DNA from: Gymnopus androsaceus JB14
Lineage: Eukaryota > Basidiomycota > Agaricomycetes > Agaricales > Omphalotaceae
Length of the DNA: 33,269 bases
Reading direction: 5' to 3'
Assembly: GCA_009733575.1 (NCBI GenBank)
Contig: ML769930.1
Coordinates: forward strand, 1-33,269
Shown: in pieces, positions 1 through 9,724 of the stretch
Layout: every line of letters begins with the position of its first letter
Position numbering within the stretch: the stretch's first letter is position 1
Position numbers and translations under genes: made by a program
Notes under the pieces: generated by a model
Database searches by the model: none
Told to the model about the DNA's origin: nothing
What the model saw: only the letters and a program-made list of their open reading frames with translations

Positions 1-480
1 CCCTGGATTTCCTGTGGATTTTGATCATATTAGTTACTGGATTGTTACACTTTGGACTATCTAACTAGTTACTTTTCCTGGTAGACTGGAATGCTCAGAT
101 TTGGCCCAACAGCTATAAGTGGATGCTTACAAGCGCTTAGCAGCAGTCCTATGCCGAGCATTTGAGACATTATTAGAGACTGATTACATCTTTGATGTCT
201 CATTTAGAAAGCACTAAATTTTACAGTGGAAAAAACAAGTTAGAAACCCACAACTTACAAGCCTGAGTTGAAGGCAAAAATATAATACTGCGGGGATTGC
301 ACTATAGTCCACTTAAGATAAATGCTAGATTTCACTGGGTTACTGTGCAATTTACTGCACCAGAAAAGAGTGGGGTGATGGGAAGCTTGTTCAAAATAAA
401 ACAATACTTTGCTTACAGAATTGCATGCAACTAAATTTCTATTTTGCTTCAGTTTTGATCAAGGGGGAACTGGGATTATG
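1..480. other. Non-coding stretch, nothing firm recognised
   Basis: AT-rich sequence with stops in all frames. Roughly 80-220 (+) has a coding flavour (a short run reading AYKRLAAVLCRAFETLL in one frame), which may be a remnant of an old gene, but it is too short and too broken to name. No repeat or promoter was recognised. Confidence 0.4.
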
Positions 481-494
481 GACCGGTACACTCC

Positions 495-806
495 AGTGGT
501 CCATCAGCAAAACCTGGGTGAACTGGATAGCACTGGATAGTGCTATCCAGCACTCATAGCACCCATAGCACCCATAGCAAGGTCCCCATCTATCCAGAGC
601 TATGAGCTGCTATGGGCTGCTATGGATTGCTATAGAGCATGACATCTGTCAATGGGTAATAGAATTTGTGACGTCCATAGTAACTCATAGCTACTCATAG
701 CAATTCATAGCAGTTCATAGTTCTATGGCTGCTATGGCTTGCTATAACAGCTATGGTAATTATCCAGGTTTTGCTGATGTCAGTTGGTTCACCCTCCGAG
801 ACCACT
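495..806. mobile_element. MITE-like fold-back element with GCTATGG-rich core
   Basis: The ends are inverted copies. AGTGGTC at 495-501 pairs with GACCACT at 800-806, and the 15-mer ATCAGCAAAACCTGG at 503-517 pairs perfectly with 764-778. The right arm carries about 20 bp (with GGGTGAAC) between these blocks that the left arm lacks there, so the TIRs are imperfect. The core (530-760) is a run of CCATAGC and GCTATGG heptamers in both orientations, so the whole unit can fold back on itself. No coding potential and no clear target-site duplication were seen. The class is not assignable; a non-autonomous DNA transposon is the best guess. Confidence 0.6.
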
Positions 807-1020
807 AAAAGAATTTTACCCAACCTTTTGTCAGGGAGGTTTGGTTGAAATACAAGGTTTCTGAAGGCTTGAAGTTTTTTTTCATGCAGTTTCTGCTACT
901 TTTTTTAAGCTCAATGAGCTATTGGAGCAGTGGGGAATGTATGGGTTGTGTATGGGAATGAAGGTGACCAGTACCCGGTACCTATAGGGGACATATGGCA
1001 GTAATACACGTGGACTGTGA

Positions 1021-1384
1021 AAGAACAATGAACTTCAATGGTGGCCAGCACTCTTCTTACTCACCTCTAGTGTTCCTCAGTGGAATCCACTGCAGCAAAA
1101 CTTTGATATCAAACAAACAGTGAAAGCCAGTGAAAGCCAGTGGCTTTTGCTGTTTGTTAGTTTTTCTACTCTACATTAATTGCAATATTCAAAAGACTAC
1201 AGCAAAGAACACGTAACAGCAGAAAGTTTACATTGTACAATATGAAAGTCATTGGAAGTCACCAGTATTTACCTTTCCTGCACTCAAAATTCCAATGGAA
1301 ATTGTTGACACTCAACTGAAGAATGAGTGGAGAGAGAGTGAAAGTCAATGAAAGTCACTACCTATAATGGGTGAAATCATTGAA
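1021..1384. repeat. Degenerate ~95-bp satellite, left segment
   Basis: Repeated blocks such as GTGAAAGTCAATGAAAGTCA, ACCTATAATGGGTG and TTGAACTTGAGCTGCCATAG match the array at 3176-3690 in the same orientation. The copia fragment 1385-3175 separates the two segments. The repeats are too diverged to give a clean consensus. No coding potential. Confidence 0.6.
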
Positions 1385-3175
1385 CTTGAGCTGCCATAGA
1401 GCACCAAGGGCCTCTCTATAGGGTTTGTTGCACATAAAAGCAATATCCTTGACTGTTTTGGGTGACTGGTCTTTGGTGAGGTGAATGTGGGGATCAAAAG
1501 GAATAGAGAGTGGCTTTATATCTGAGAATCCATAGCGCGAGAGTATGGCATCAATATATGACCACTGGGATAAGTGAATTGTCCGGTTATGGAGAGATCT
1601 TCAGATCTTGATCCCAAGTAGCCAATGAATTTCTCTGGAATCAACAACTTCAATTATAGCCCCAATATCTTTCTTCAATTTTTCCATGATGGCCAGGGTT
1701 TTGGTAACCAATGTCATCTCATCAACATGTATAAAAATGATGGTGAAGGGATCAGTGCAATAGAAAACAGTGTGATCAAAATCAGACCATTCAAACCCCA
1801 GTTGGGTCATGATTTCCCTGAATCACATGTACCATCATTGACCAGCTTGTTTAAGTCCATAAAGTGCAAGTTTAAGCCATAAAGTTTGACCTGGTTTTAC
1901 CCCTATATCAATGCCTGGCAGTGCCTTCATAAAAATGCACTCATTGTCATCCAATTTCCCATAAAGATAAGCAGATTTCACATCCATTTGGTGAATAATC
2001 ATGTTCTTCTCAGCTCCGATGCTAAGGATGGCATGAGCTGATGCAAGTTTTGTGACAGATGCGACGGTTTTGTCTGGGAAGTAGTCAACATCTGGGATCT
2101 GATTAAATCCATGTACAACAAGACAAGCTTGGTGTCCTGTAATGTGACCTCATTCATCCTTCTTGGTCCAATAGACCCATTTGGATGTGAGAATATTGGC
2201 ATCTGGAGGTGGAGTGATGATTGTATATGTTCGATGCTCCTGGAGTCTGGAGATTCCGTCCTTCATGGCATCGTACCATTTGGAGCTGTCAGGTTGTCAC
2301 ATAGCTTCTGCAACAGATAAAGGATCAGATTCAATTTCTGATGTTACCTGACCTAGAGATGCAGTAAGATGTCGCAACTCATCACTTCCTTCTCCAAGTC
2401 CTTCAATGATGTCCCTGATCTTCAGATGGAGTGTGCCAGAGATGTTTGCTGTGAAAGTTTCCGCGTTAGCGGCCTGGATGACTTGTATGGGAATCTCCCT
2501 TTGATTCCTGAGTTCGTTGGTGAGTGGCATCATGTGTGTAGAGTATCTGGAGTCAAAAAGAACTGCTCCATAACTGTGGGCTGCAGCAAAAGTGGGATCA
2601 ATGTTTCCAACTCCCTTTTTGGTGTCATTTTCGAATTTGAAGGAAGGAAAGAGATTAACATTGACATATACTTCATCCTCCTCTTCAGGAGTTTTGACTT
2701 TGATGTTTTGCACTATGCAATTTTGATCGCTTGGCAATGAAAGAGCTAATTTAAATTTATTAGCTATTTTGGAAAAATTGAAAACAAGATTACCATGCTT
2801 AGCGGGAATTTCAATTGCTGCCCATGATGGCTCGGGTACTTCCTCAATCATAGATGAGGATGCCACTTCATTGTTTTTTGGCCTGTCTCTCCAGTTTCCA
2901 TCTGATTTCTTCTTCTTCTGCTCCTTGGGAGGTTTCGTCTCTTTGACCTCGTTGGCCTGACTGCATTTCTCCAATGGACATTGATTGCTGAAGTGTCCTT
3001 TGCCTCTGCAATTATAACAAACAGAGTCTTGGCAACTTGTCAATCCTCTGTGGCCTCTGCCTCTGCCTCGGGAATTTCCCCTAAAGGAATTTCCACGACT
3101 TCAGAAACCTCCTCTTCCTCTGTTACCAGCATAGTTTGCCAATTCCTTCTTGTGATCATGTTGCATTTGGTGTAG
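1385..3175 (-). pseudogene. Ty1/copia retrotransposon fragment (gag knuckle, protease, RT; integrase missing)
   Basis: Read on the minus strand from 3175. An Arg-Gly-rich linker is followed by a canonical CCHC zinc knuckle (C-x2-C-x4-H-x4-C, about 2975-3020), then a protease-like DSRYSTHMM where the family has DSG-x-S-x-H. After about 2430 the frame jumps to the segment that normally precedes the copia reverse transcriptase. The ~400-codon integrase is therefore absent. RT blocks follow: KWVYWTKKDE, QMDVKSAYLYGKL, ALYGLKQAG, a weak HVDEM where YVDDM is expected, and PYREALGAL near 1400. In-frame stops sit near 3087, 2296, 2135, 1833 and 1604, several of them TGA where Arg fits. No LTRs are present, and both edges abut satellite DNA. 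Clearly dead. Confidence 0.85.
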
Positions 3176-3690
3176 CAGGTGAAAGTCAGTGAGAGTCAAT
3201 GGAGAAGTTGACAATATTCACCTATAATGAGCAAGAACCTCAATGGTCTCCATTGAGCTGGTTGTGCCATAGGAGCTAAAAGTCAGTGAAAGTCAATGGA
3301 AAAACAATGATGTTCACCTCCAGGAACTAACAATGTCAATGACTTTTACTGAAGTCAGCCAGCTATAGGATCCAAAAGTCAGCGGAAGTCAATGGAAGAA
3401 CAATAATCTTTGCCTATCATAAGCAAGAACTTCAATGGCTTTCATGCCCAAAAGTCAATGGAAAAATGATGTTTCCTGCCATAGGAGGGAAAAGTCAGTG
3501 AAGGTTGATAGAAAACAGTGAGTTTTATCTGCAACAGGTAACAACCTCAATGGCTTGCATTGAAGTAAACCTGGCACAAAGTCAGTGCCAGTCAATGAGA
3601 TGCCAATGATGTTCACCTAAAATAAGCATAAGTTCAACAACTCTCATTGAAGTTGGCCTGTCATAGGAGGCCAACCTACAATGCCAGTCT
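3176..3690. repeat. Degenerate ~95-bp tandem satellite, right segment
   Basis: The block AAAGTCAGTGAAAGTCAATGG recurs with variation near 3181, 3278, 3374, 3450, 3490 and 3578, so full units are about 95 bp and some are shortened. Each unit continues with TGATGTTCACCTA, AATAAGCAAGAAC, then CCTCAATGGCTTCCATTGAAG (itself an imperfect palindrome) and GCCATAGGAG. A partial unit recurs at 4236-4300, beyond the inserted TIR element 3696-4211. Confidence 0.75.
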
Positions 3691-3935
3691 TGTTGAAAAA
3701 TGATTACAATTGTCAGTTTTACCTTATTCTACAAATTACCACAGCTGTAATAGACCTAAATACAGCCTAACAACGGTGATGTAATGTAGTTAAATTACAT
3801 TACAAAATTTATATGCACCTGATGGCAAAGCGGTATTCTCAGCCACCAAATTAGACATGTGTGATGAATTACATACCTGTCAATGAGTGTTTGAGTCATT
3901 AATGTGTACAATTAAGTATTTTTTTTTCTTTCTAT

Positions 3936-4012
3936 GCAATGCTGTGGCTAGCTCTCATTAGGGTTTGTCCAAAGGGTGAACCCTAACATAAGAGAGCTAG
4001 TCCAGCATTGCC
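3936..4012. repeat. Nested inverted repeat
   Basis: The left arm 3936-3970 (GCAATGCTG ... GCTAGCTCTC ... TTAGGGTT) pairs imperfectly with the right arm 3974-4012, leaving a loop of only a few bases. It could be a small nested fold-back element inside the 516-bp TIR element. Confidence 0.6.
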
Positions 4013-4022
4013 AAACATGCTG

Positions 4023-4060
4023 GGTTAGCAGTTAGGGGTTGGGGTTAAGGTTAGGGGTTT
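4023..4060 (+). repeat. Telomere-like interstitial repeat
   Basis: Degenerate TTAGGG-type units in tandem read approximately TTAGGGG, TTGGGG, TTAAGG and TTAGGGG. The fungal telomere repeat is usually TTAGGG. With only about five imperfect units this may be a TE-borne low-complexity run rather than a telomere relic. Confidence 0.45.
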
Positions 4061-4235
4061 CTGCCTATCAAAATAAGTGCAAACAAGGCTTTAGAGGCAG
4101 GCCTGAAGTTTGCACACTGAATACAGTACTAGTGATATAATAGTAATTGATGGTACTTACAACTGTAGTAATTTGTAGAATAAAGTAAAACCTACAATTG
4201 TAATTGTTTTTGTATACAAGATCTGTGTCTGGGGC

Positions 4236-4300
4236 TCAGGAGGCAAAAGTTGATGAAAGTTGGCGGGAAAACATGGTGTTCACTTACAATAAGTAACAAT
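4236..4300. repeat. Partial ~95-bp satellite unit
   Basis: GGCAAAAGTTGATGAAAGTT, then ATGGTGTTCACTTACAATAA, matches the satellite unit seen at 3176-3690. It is the far side of the array that the 516-bp TIR element interrupts. Confidence 0.5.
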
Positions 4301-5030
4301 GATGACATAGTATCAATAACTAAAGAAAAGCTTGTATCAGCAATGTGCCAATGTACCGAAGACAGATATAAAAAATCATTCTTTACCTTGCAATGTTTCA
4401 GATTGTTGGCAGCTACCACATACACCCCCTTGAAAGTTCTTCCAGGCTATGCCACAACTGGAACATTGAGAATAGGCCTGGTTGGGAAAAGAATGGATAG
4501 AAATAATAGATAGTATATATGAATAGGGAATCTACCTTCCACATGTTGTACTCGCTAGTCCCCTCTGTAAATGATGCCAACTTCCGATATTTTGCACACA
4601 GACCCACTAAAGGTTTGGCTGGGAATGCCTGGCCACAACCATCCCCATCATCTGTCTGGCAGACACTTGTTGCAGTAAGAGTCATGAAGAAATGTAGGGC
4701 CAGTAGCAAGGGGCATTTGGCATCCGAGCGGCAGACATGCATGCCCACATCATGACCTTAATCAAAAAGTCACCACCTGCTGACATCCGATGGTGTTAGC
4801 CATTCAGTTTTTGAATAGAAAACATAACTTTCCCGCACATGCTTGCCTCTTTTGGTAACCCAAGAGGGAGTCTGCCATTTGGATGCCGAATGCCCCTTGG
4901 CCAGTAGTATGGGTTCAACAAGCACAAGAAATTGAGGATATTGAGTCCAGTATAAGTACTGCAGCCCAGGCAGCACATACTACTCTGACTTGTGTGCATG
5001 TTAGGCACTGACTTGAACATGAGCTTGTAA
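4301..5030. other. Non-coding; contains a 30-bp inverted repeat
   Basis: No credible gene. 4707-4736 and 4870-4899 are inverted copies (26 of 30 bases match, core GGATGCC-AATGCCCCTTG), and CCAGTA lies just outside both arms. This outlines a ~190-bp fold-back unit, possibly a small MITE. The rest is unassigned. Confidence 0.45.
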
Positions 5031-5700
5031 TGTCATGACTGATATGAATGTATTTGAACTTGAACATGTAAATTACTGGCATGCTTGTTACAGCGCACAT
5101 CTAATGAGTCAGACTGAATTGAATATGTACAAGACTTGAATACATAAATTACCAGCATTCTTGTTATGGCACACAGGGCTTGAGCTCGACTCATAAGTTA
5201 TTAATTGACTTGAATGCATAAATTATCAAACCCCTACTCCTAAGTAACTATTAATTTTGATGAGTTGGATTGAATTGAATGTGTACAAGACTTGAATACA
5301 TAAATTACTAGCAGGCTTGTTATGGCACAGAGGGCTCGAATCATAAGTTATTAACTGACATGAATGCGTAAACTATCAGCATGCTTGTTGCAGCACACAG
5401 GGCTTGAACATTGTCTAATCTCTAACTCCTAAGTTACCATTAATTTAATGAGCCAGACTGACTTGAATATGTACAAGACTTGAATGCATAAATTACTGGC
5501 ATGCTTGTTATGGTGCACAGGGCTTGAGCTCAACTCATAAGTTGCCAATTGACCTGAATACATACATTATCAAATTTCTACTCCTAAGTTACTATTGGTG
5601 AGTCGGACTGAATTGAATATGTACAAGACTTGAATGCATAGATTACCAGCATGCTTGTTACAGTGCACAGGACTTGAACATCATCTAATCATTATCATAA
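5031..5700. repeat. Second tandem satellite, 150-190 bp higher-order units
   Basis: GTACAAGACTTGAA recurs at 5127, 5283, 5471 and 5621. Between copies come variants of CATAAATTACCAGCATGC, TTGTTATGGCACACAGGGCTTG, CTCATAAGTTATTAATTGAC and CTCCTAAGTTACTATTAA. Subunits such as ACTTGAATGCATAAATTA occur twice per unit, so this is a higher-order repeat. No coding content. Confidence 0.75.
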
Positions 5701-5787
5701 GGTATGCCATCTAAATAATCTATATAAAAGCCATGGTTTTTGCCTGATCCAAGGGGTGTTCAAAAAAATAAGCGCTGACATGACCTT

Positions 5788-5809
5788 GGGGGGGGGGGGG
5801 GGGGGGGGG
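5788..5809 (+). repeat. G22 homopolymer
   Basis: Twenty-two consecutive G residues just inside the left terminal repeat; the equivalent place in the right terminal repeat has a short A/T-rich stretch instead. This may be slippage growth in the repeat or an assembly artefact. Confidence 0.85.
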
Positions 5810-6024
5810 TCTGAGAATTCCTTATGGCCGAAAATTTTTTCATACTATTGAGGCTCTGAGGGATGTTTTAGGTCAATTCAACTACTGAAATAAGGCTATA
5901 AAATCTATTTAAAGCACTCAACATCTCAAATCTCCCTGGAAAACATGGATTTTATAGGATATGATGCATTTTAGTACCAATTTAGCACCCCCATCAAAAA
6001 ATATTGTCAATGCAAGTGCACTTA

Positions 6025-6257
6025 CTCATAGCCACGGAAAAAAAATGGTCCACCTTTTTTGATCCCAATCATGTACTTGGTTGTTTTACATTCTCATACT
6101 TGCGTTATCAGCCCCATAATTTCTGAGGACATTTATGCCCATCAATACAACATATTCACCTACTCAAAAAATTTTGTGATCTCTTTTCCAAAATGCACTG
6201 AAAATTGCAAGTTCAAATGCAAATGTGACCTGGACTGTTTTTCTCCGTGGCCATGAG
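6025..6257. mobile_element. 233-bp nested MITE, TA target site
   Basis: Terminal repeats of about 27 bp (6025-6051 and 6231-6257) start CTCAT(A/G)GCCACGGA and match with few differences. TA sits outside both ends (6023-6024 and 6258-6259), which suits a Tc1/mariner-type non-autonomous element. It lies inside the 742-bp element, so it inserted later. Confidence 0.65.
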
Positions 6258-7431
6258 TATACCAGGTTGAATTGAACTTAGATGAACTGCTGTGTATTAA
6301 TTGCCTCTGAAAATGTTGTTTAAAGTTGCAAAGGAGAAGAAACTGTTATGTGATACAAATTTGAAATTGGAAATCCGAAGTGTGGGAAGATTTTACTATA
6401 TATAAGCAGTGGAAGGGGAGGGGGCTTCATGAATCCTTATGACCCAAAAACAAGGTCATGTTGGGACTTAGTGGGTTGAACACCCCTTGGCCTGATCTCA
6501 ACATACTGACCTCTCAACAATATGAACAATGAGCAACAATCCTTCTGGTACAAATCAATGGGGTTCAAAAAACTGTCTGTTAAATGTTTTCCAAAGTCTC
6601 GGTTCATCCATCTTATATTTGCCCACACAAACAGATCCTCCTGACAATGTTCTGTCTGCTGAACTGCACCAATACTCAAAAGAGTGTCTAACTGTCCCAC
6701 AATGTCTACAACGACTCCAGCAGAAGTTTGGACTTAAAATTGGGTAAGTCAGCTATCATACTCAAGATTGATAGAATATCTGTTGACTTCATCTAGAAAG
6801 AGCACCTTGATGACCTTGAATAATAAGTTTGAGGTCCCAAGCCCAAATAAGATGCTGCCAATTGAATGTTGCAACCCAAAGCTGTGCTTGAGAAGGTTGC
6901 TAATGACACAGCACAGCAGCAATGGGGTTGGTACAATTCTTACACTGCTTGATAATGAAGGACTTTCCCTTCCAAGATCTGTACCATTTTTTATGTATAC
7001 TTGAGCTATATTCATCAACATTCATGTTCATTAAAAAATTGACAGGGACTTTGTACTGCAGTAGTACTGGCTAAACATGCACACCAGAAGGACTGGCATC
7101 TCGGTTTCCTAGTGCACGAGGAAAGGTAAGACAATCTGCTCTGGTGGCTTTAGGACCAAACTACCAGTGGCATGCAGATGGTCATGATAAAATGACTGCT
7201 CAAGCCTTGCCACAACTGGGTGGAGTTGGTTTATATATATATGGTACTACACAAAATTTCGAAATCAATCTCATAAAGACTATATCTGATATTGCTCATG
7301 TGATAGGTATCAAAGATCAATACAGTTCCTTAATTCTCTACTTGGTTGTTATCCCAAACAATCAACTTGCTACCACAATTAGGCATGTTTACCTTGATTG
7401 TATTGAAAAATATGGGTGTATGCATACAACA

Positions 7432-7805
7432 TATTAGAGTTGTATTCCTAAATAGGAAGTAGCAGCAGTAAGTCCACACAGGACTTAGTAGTACAATCAC
7501 ACAGATCGATGGGGGACGACGGTGTTATTACAGGGTATAGTACCTAGGCTTATATACAGTCCTATGTACAAACAATATATTGGGTAGGTGGCTACTGCGT
7601 GAATACTTGTGGCTACTGTCCATACAGTAAAGTGGGTACTGCAAGAGAGCAAGTGGATACGGCAAGAGACTGAGTGGAGTCTGCGAGACAATAGATGTGG
7701 AGTGCATGGGATGGTGATACAAACAAGTGGAGACTACAAGAAAGTGTTCCATGTATAGTTCCATGTATAGTTCGATGAGATATATTTACCTTTGATATTC
7801 CAACA
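7432..7805 (-). repeat. Element B 3' LTR
   Basis: 374 bp, 12 bp longer than the partner at 9725-10086 because of a tandem CCATGTATAGTT duplication at about 7750-7773. It ends in TG...TA rather than the usual TG...CA when read on the minus strand. 13 substitutions separate it from its partner, 12 of them transitions. Confidence 0.9.
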
Positions 7806-7814
7806 CTCCCCTTC
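7806..7814 (-). other. Element B polypurine tract
   Basis: On the minus strand GAAGGGGAG directly abuts the 3' LTR (TGTTGG...). This is the expected place for plus-strand DNA priming in LTR elements. Confidence 0.65.
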
Positions 7815-9669
7815 AAACCTTTGCTAATCCCATAGATGCTGTGAAGTGTTTGTCTTTCATCGAAGGTAAGGCTTTGGTGAAGATGTCTGCCATCATGTTT
7901 TTGGTAGGGCAGTAAGTAAGACGAATTTTACCTTCCTCAATGATGTAGTGGATGAAGTGGTATTGGATATTGATGTGTTTGGTCCTGGCATGAAAACAAT
8001 CATCCTTTGCCACGCAATGGTGGACTGATTGTCTGACATGATAGAGATTGCATGAGTAATGGGACCAAAGATTTCCGATAAAAGATTCCTTTGCCGCATG
8101 GGTCAAAGCAATATACTCGACTTCCATGGTGGATAAAGAAATGGTATCCTGTCATTTTGACAACCAAGATACTGCTCCGCTGTTCAACATAAAAATGTAC
8201 CCGGAAATAACATGTCAATCCTCTTGGGACATACCATCTGCATCTGTGTAGCCTTTTACTGTCTCCTGATTGCTTGTACTGAGCCAAAAGTCTCGGGTGT
8301 ATTTGAGATAGGTGTAGACATGGTATACACCATTCCAATGAGTGATGCCAGGGTTTTGTGAAAAGCAAGCAAGGATAGAGACTGCATATGTGATGTCAGG
8401 TCTCGTAGCAACAGATAAGCACTGGACCATTGATTCTGCATGAATGGTAAAGATGAGTTCTGCAGGACTGAGCTTCTTGTCTGTTTTTGCAGAAAAAACA
8501 GCCAATGTGTTTATCGTGGCTTTGAAGGTGTCGGGGACAGAGGACATGAGGGTGTTGACAAAAATATTGTCATTAATATTGATTCCTCTTGTCATGAGGT
8601 TGTTGCAGATGCTGATCATGTTGTCCAAATGTTTATTGACCTTGGCTGGGTCCATGCATTGCATGGTGTGAAGTTGCCTTTGCAAAAATGATTCAGTAAG
8701 AGTGTTTTTAGAATCATAATCAGTGAGTAAATTTTCCCACAACTGCTTCGTGTTGTTGTAGTGCCTATACCTGCGGAATATCCCATCCCACAACCTGGCA
8801 ATGATTGCATTAAGCAAATCACTATCTTTTCCCCTATCCTCATCATCAGCTCCTTCCATGTCTGAAGGTTGCGGATTCCATTCCAGATATTGTTGGTAGC
8901 CGATAGATCTGGCTGTGAGTTCCACTCGAGTTTTCCATGTGTCCCAATTTGATCCGTCTGATTTTGAGGTTGTAACCTTATCAAAGGCTTTCATTGCTTT
9001 AGACATGTTGTTGTTGTCGGAAACAGCAATTAAAGTGCCCGGTGATCCAGGATCTGATGGCAATGGCAATCTGTGTGGAGAAGGTGGTTCTGTATTTAGA
9101 AATGGAAGTTGGGATGCTGTTCCCTGTGGAGATGATTGTGGAGGGGTAGGTGGGGTTGGTTCTCGTTTTGGTGCAGGTGATCTCAATGGAGCAGGAGTAT
9201 GCTGTTGTGAAGATGATGCAATAGGCTGAGCAGTAAGTGCTTCAGTATCCTCTTCATCATTGTCTTTGTCATCAGCAATGTGCTGTCAGTGAGTTCTGAT
9301 GATTTGATTTTGTTCCTGTTCTTTTGCAATGGCTCTCACAAAACTACCTAGTTTACCTGTCCAAGGTACATTGTATTGGTTTGGACAATCTTGTTTGTTG
9401 CACTGGCTCCACTTTCCAGTGGTTCGGTTTTTATACCTGTCGAGTAATTTATTGACATCAAAGATGTGTGGGTATCCTTTACAAGGAACAGTGTTGTCTA
9501 TGGGAGGTAATGGTGTTTGTTTTGGCTGTGGCATTACAGCTTTGCTACTCGATGAGCTGGCTTGTTCTGATGCTATGGAATGTTGTCAAGTTACTGGTGG
9601 TGGTGCTTGTTCCGATGCCTTTATCTCCTGCCGAGTTTGTAGAGGTGGCGCATTCGGCTTGGGTGGCAT
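7813..9669 (-). pseudogene. Element B gag-RNase H chimeric reading frame
   Basis: A single frame of 618 codons plus stop runs from ATG 9669 to TGA 7813 and is broken only by four TGA codons (9586-9588, 9286-9288, 8215-8217, 8152-8154). Order: a Pro/Ser-rich N-terminus; a segment with CNKQDCPNQYNVPW; then gag of the UBN2 type (WDTWKTRVELTA, LHTMQCMDPAKVNKHLDNM). Near 8435 it joins the RT/RNase H boundary: ATRPDITYAVSIL, YLKYTRDF, GYTDAD (first catalytic Asp), EVEYIALTHAAKE (Glu) and KDDCFHARTKHI. About 7990-8090 is locally out of frame (SDNQS is in another frame) and is restored by a second indel. The gag knuckle, protease, integrase and RT palm are absent. An internal-deletion product. Confidence 0.85.
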
Positions 9670-9712
9670 GAACAAGAGTTACGGCAATGTGATGTGTCAA
9701 TGGTTAAGGCTG

Positions 9713-9724
9713 GGGCCCATAACC
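9713..9724 (-). other. Element B primer-binding site
   Basis: On the minus strand GGTTATGGGCCC follows the 5' LTR directly. It is complementary to GGGCCCAUAACC, the anticodon arm of initiator tRNA-Met (anticodon CAU), not to the tRNA 3' end. Element C has the identical 12-mer. Drosophila copia and yeast Ty5 are known to prime this way with a half-tRNA. Confidence 0.75.

Larger units (their letters stand above)
3696..4211. mobile_element. 516-bp TIR element (MITE-like)
   Basis: The 55-bp ends 3696-3750 and 4157-4211 are inverted copies with 7 mismatches; the shared core TTATTCTACAAATTAC is exact. The element splits the ~95-bp satellite. Inside are a perfect 9-bp hairpin (3780-3788 with 3796-3804), a longer nested fold-back (3936-4012) and a telomere-like G-rich run (4023-4060). 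No transposase frame is present. No clear target duplication was found, so the superfamily is unknown. Confidence 0.7.
5749..6490. mobile_element. 742-bp TIR element with CCTGAT target duplication
   Basis: The ends are inverted: CCAAGGGGTGTTCAA at 5749-5763 pairs with TTGAACACCCCTTGG at 6476-6490, and a second block, CATGACCTTG (5780-5789), pairs with CAAGGTCATG (6451-6460). The 6-mer CCTGAT directly flanks both ends (5743-5748 and 6491-6496), as expected for a target-site duplication. There is no transposase inside. A smaller TIR element (6025-6257) is nested within it, and a 22-base G run (5788-5809) lies just inside the left TIR. Confidence 0.75.

Noticed and set aside
80..220. Possible coding remnant on the plus strand (AYKRLAAVLCRAFETLL)
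   Set aside because: Very short, bounded by stops, no start or splice context, and no family I can name.
4413..5020. Several open frames of 60-110 codons on both strands
   Set aside because: They overlap one another and an inverted repeat, have no domain, and look like chance frames.
5127..5640. CRISPR-like regularly spaced repeat
   Set aside because: Units are long (150-190 bp), diverged and without unique spacers; this is a eukaryotic satellite.
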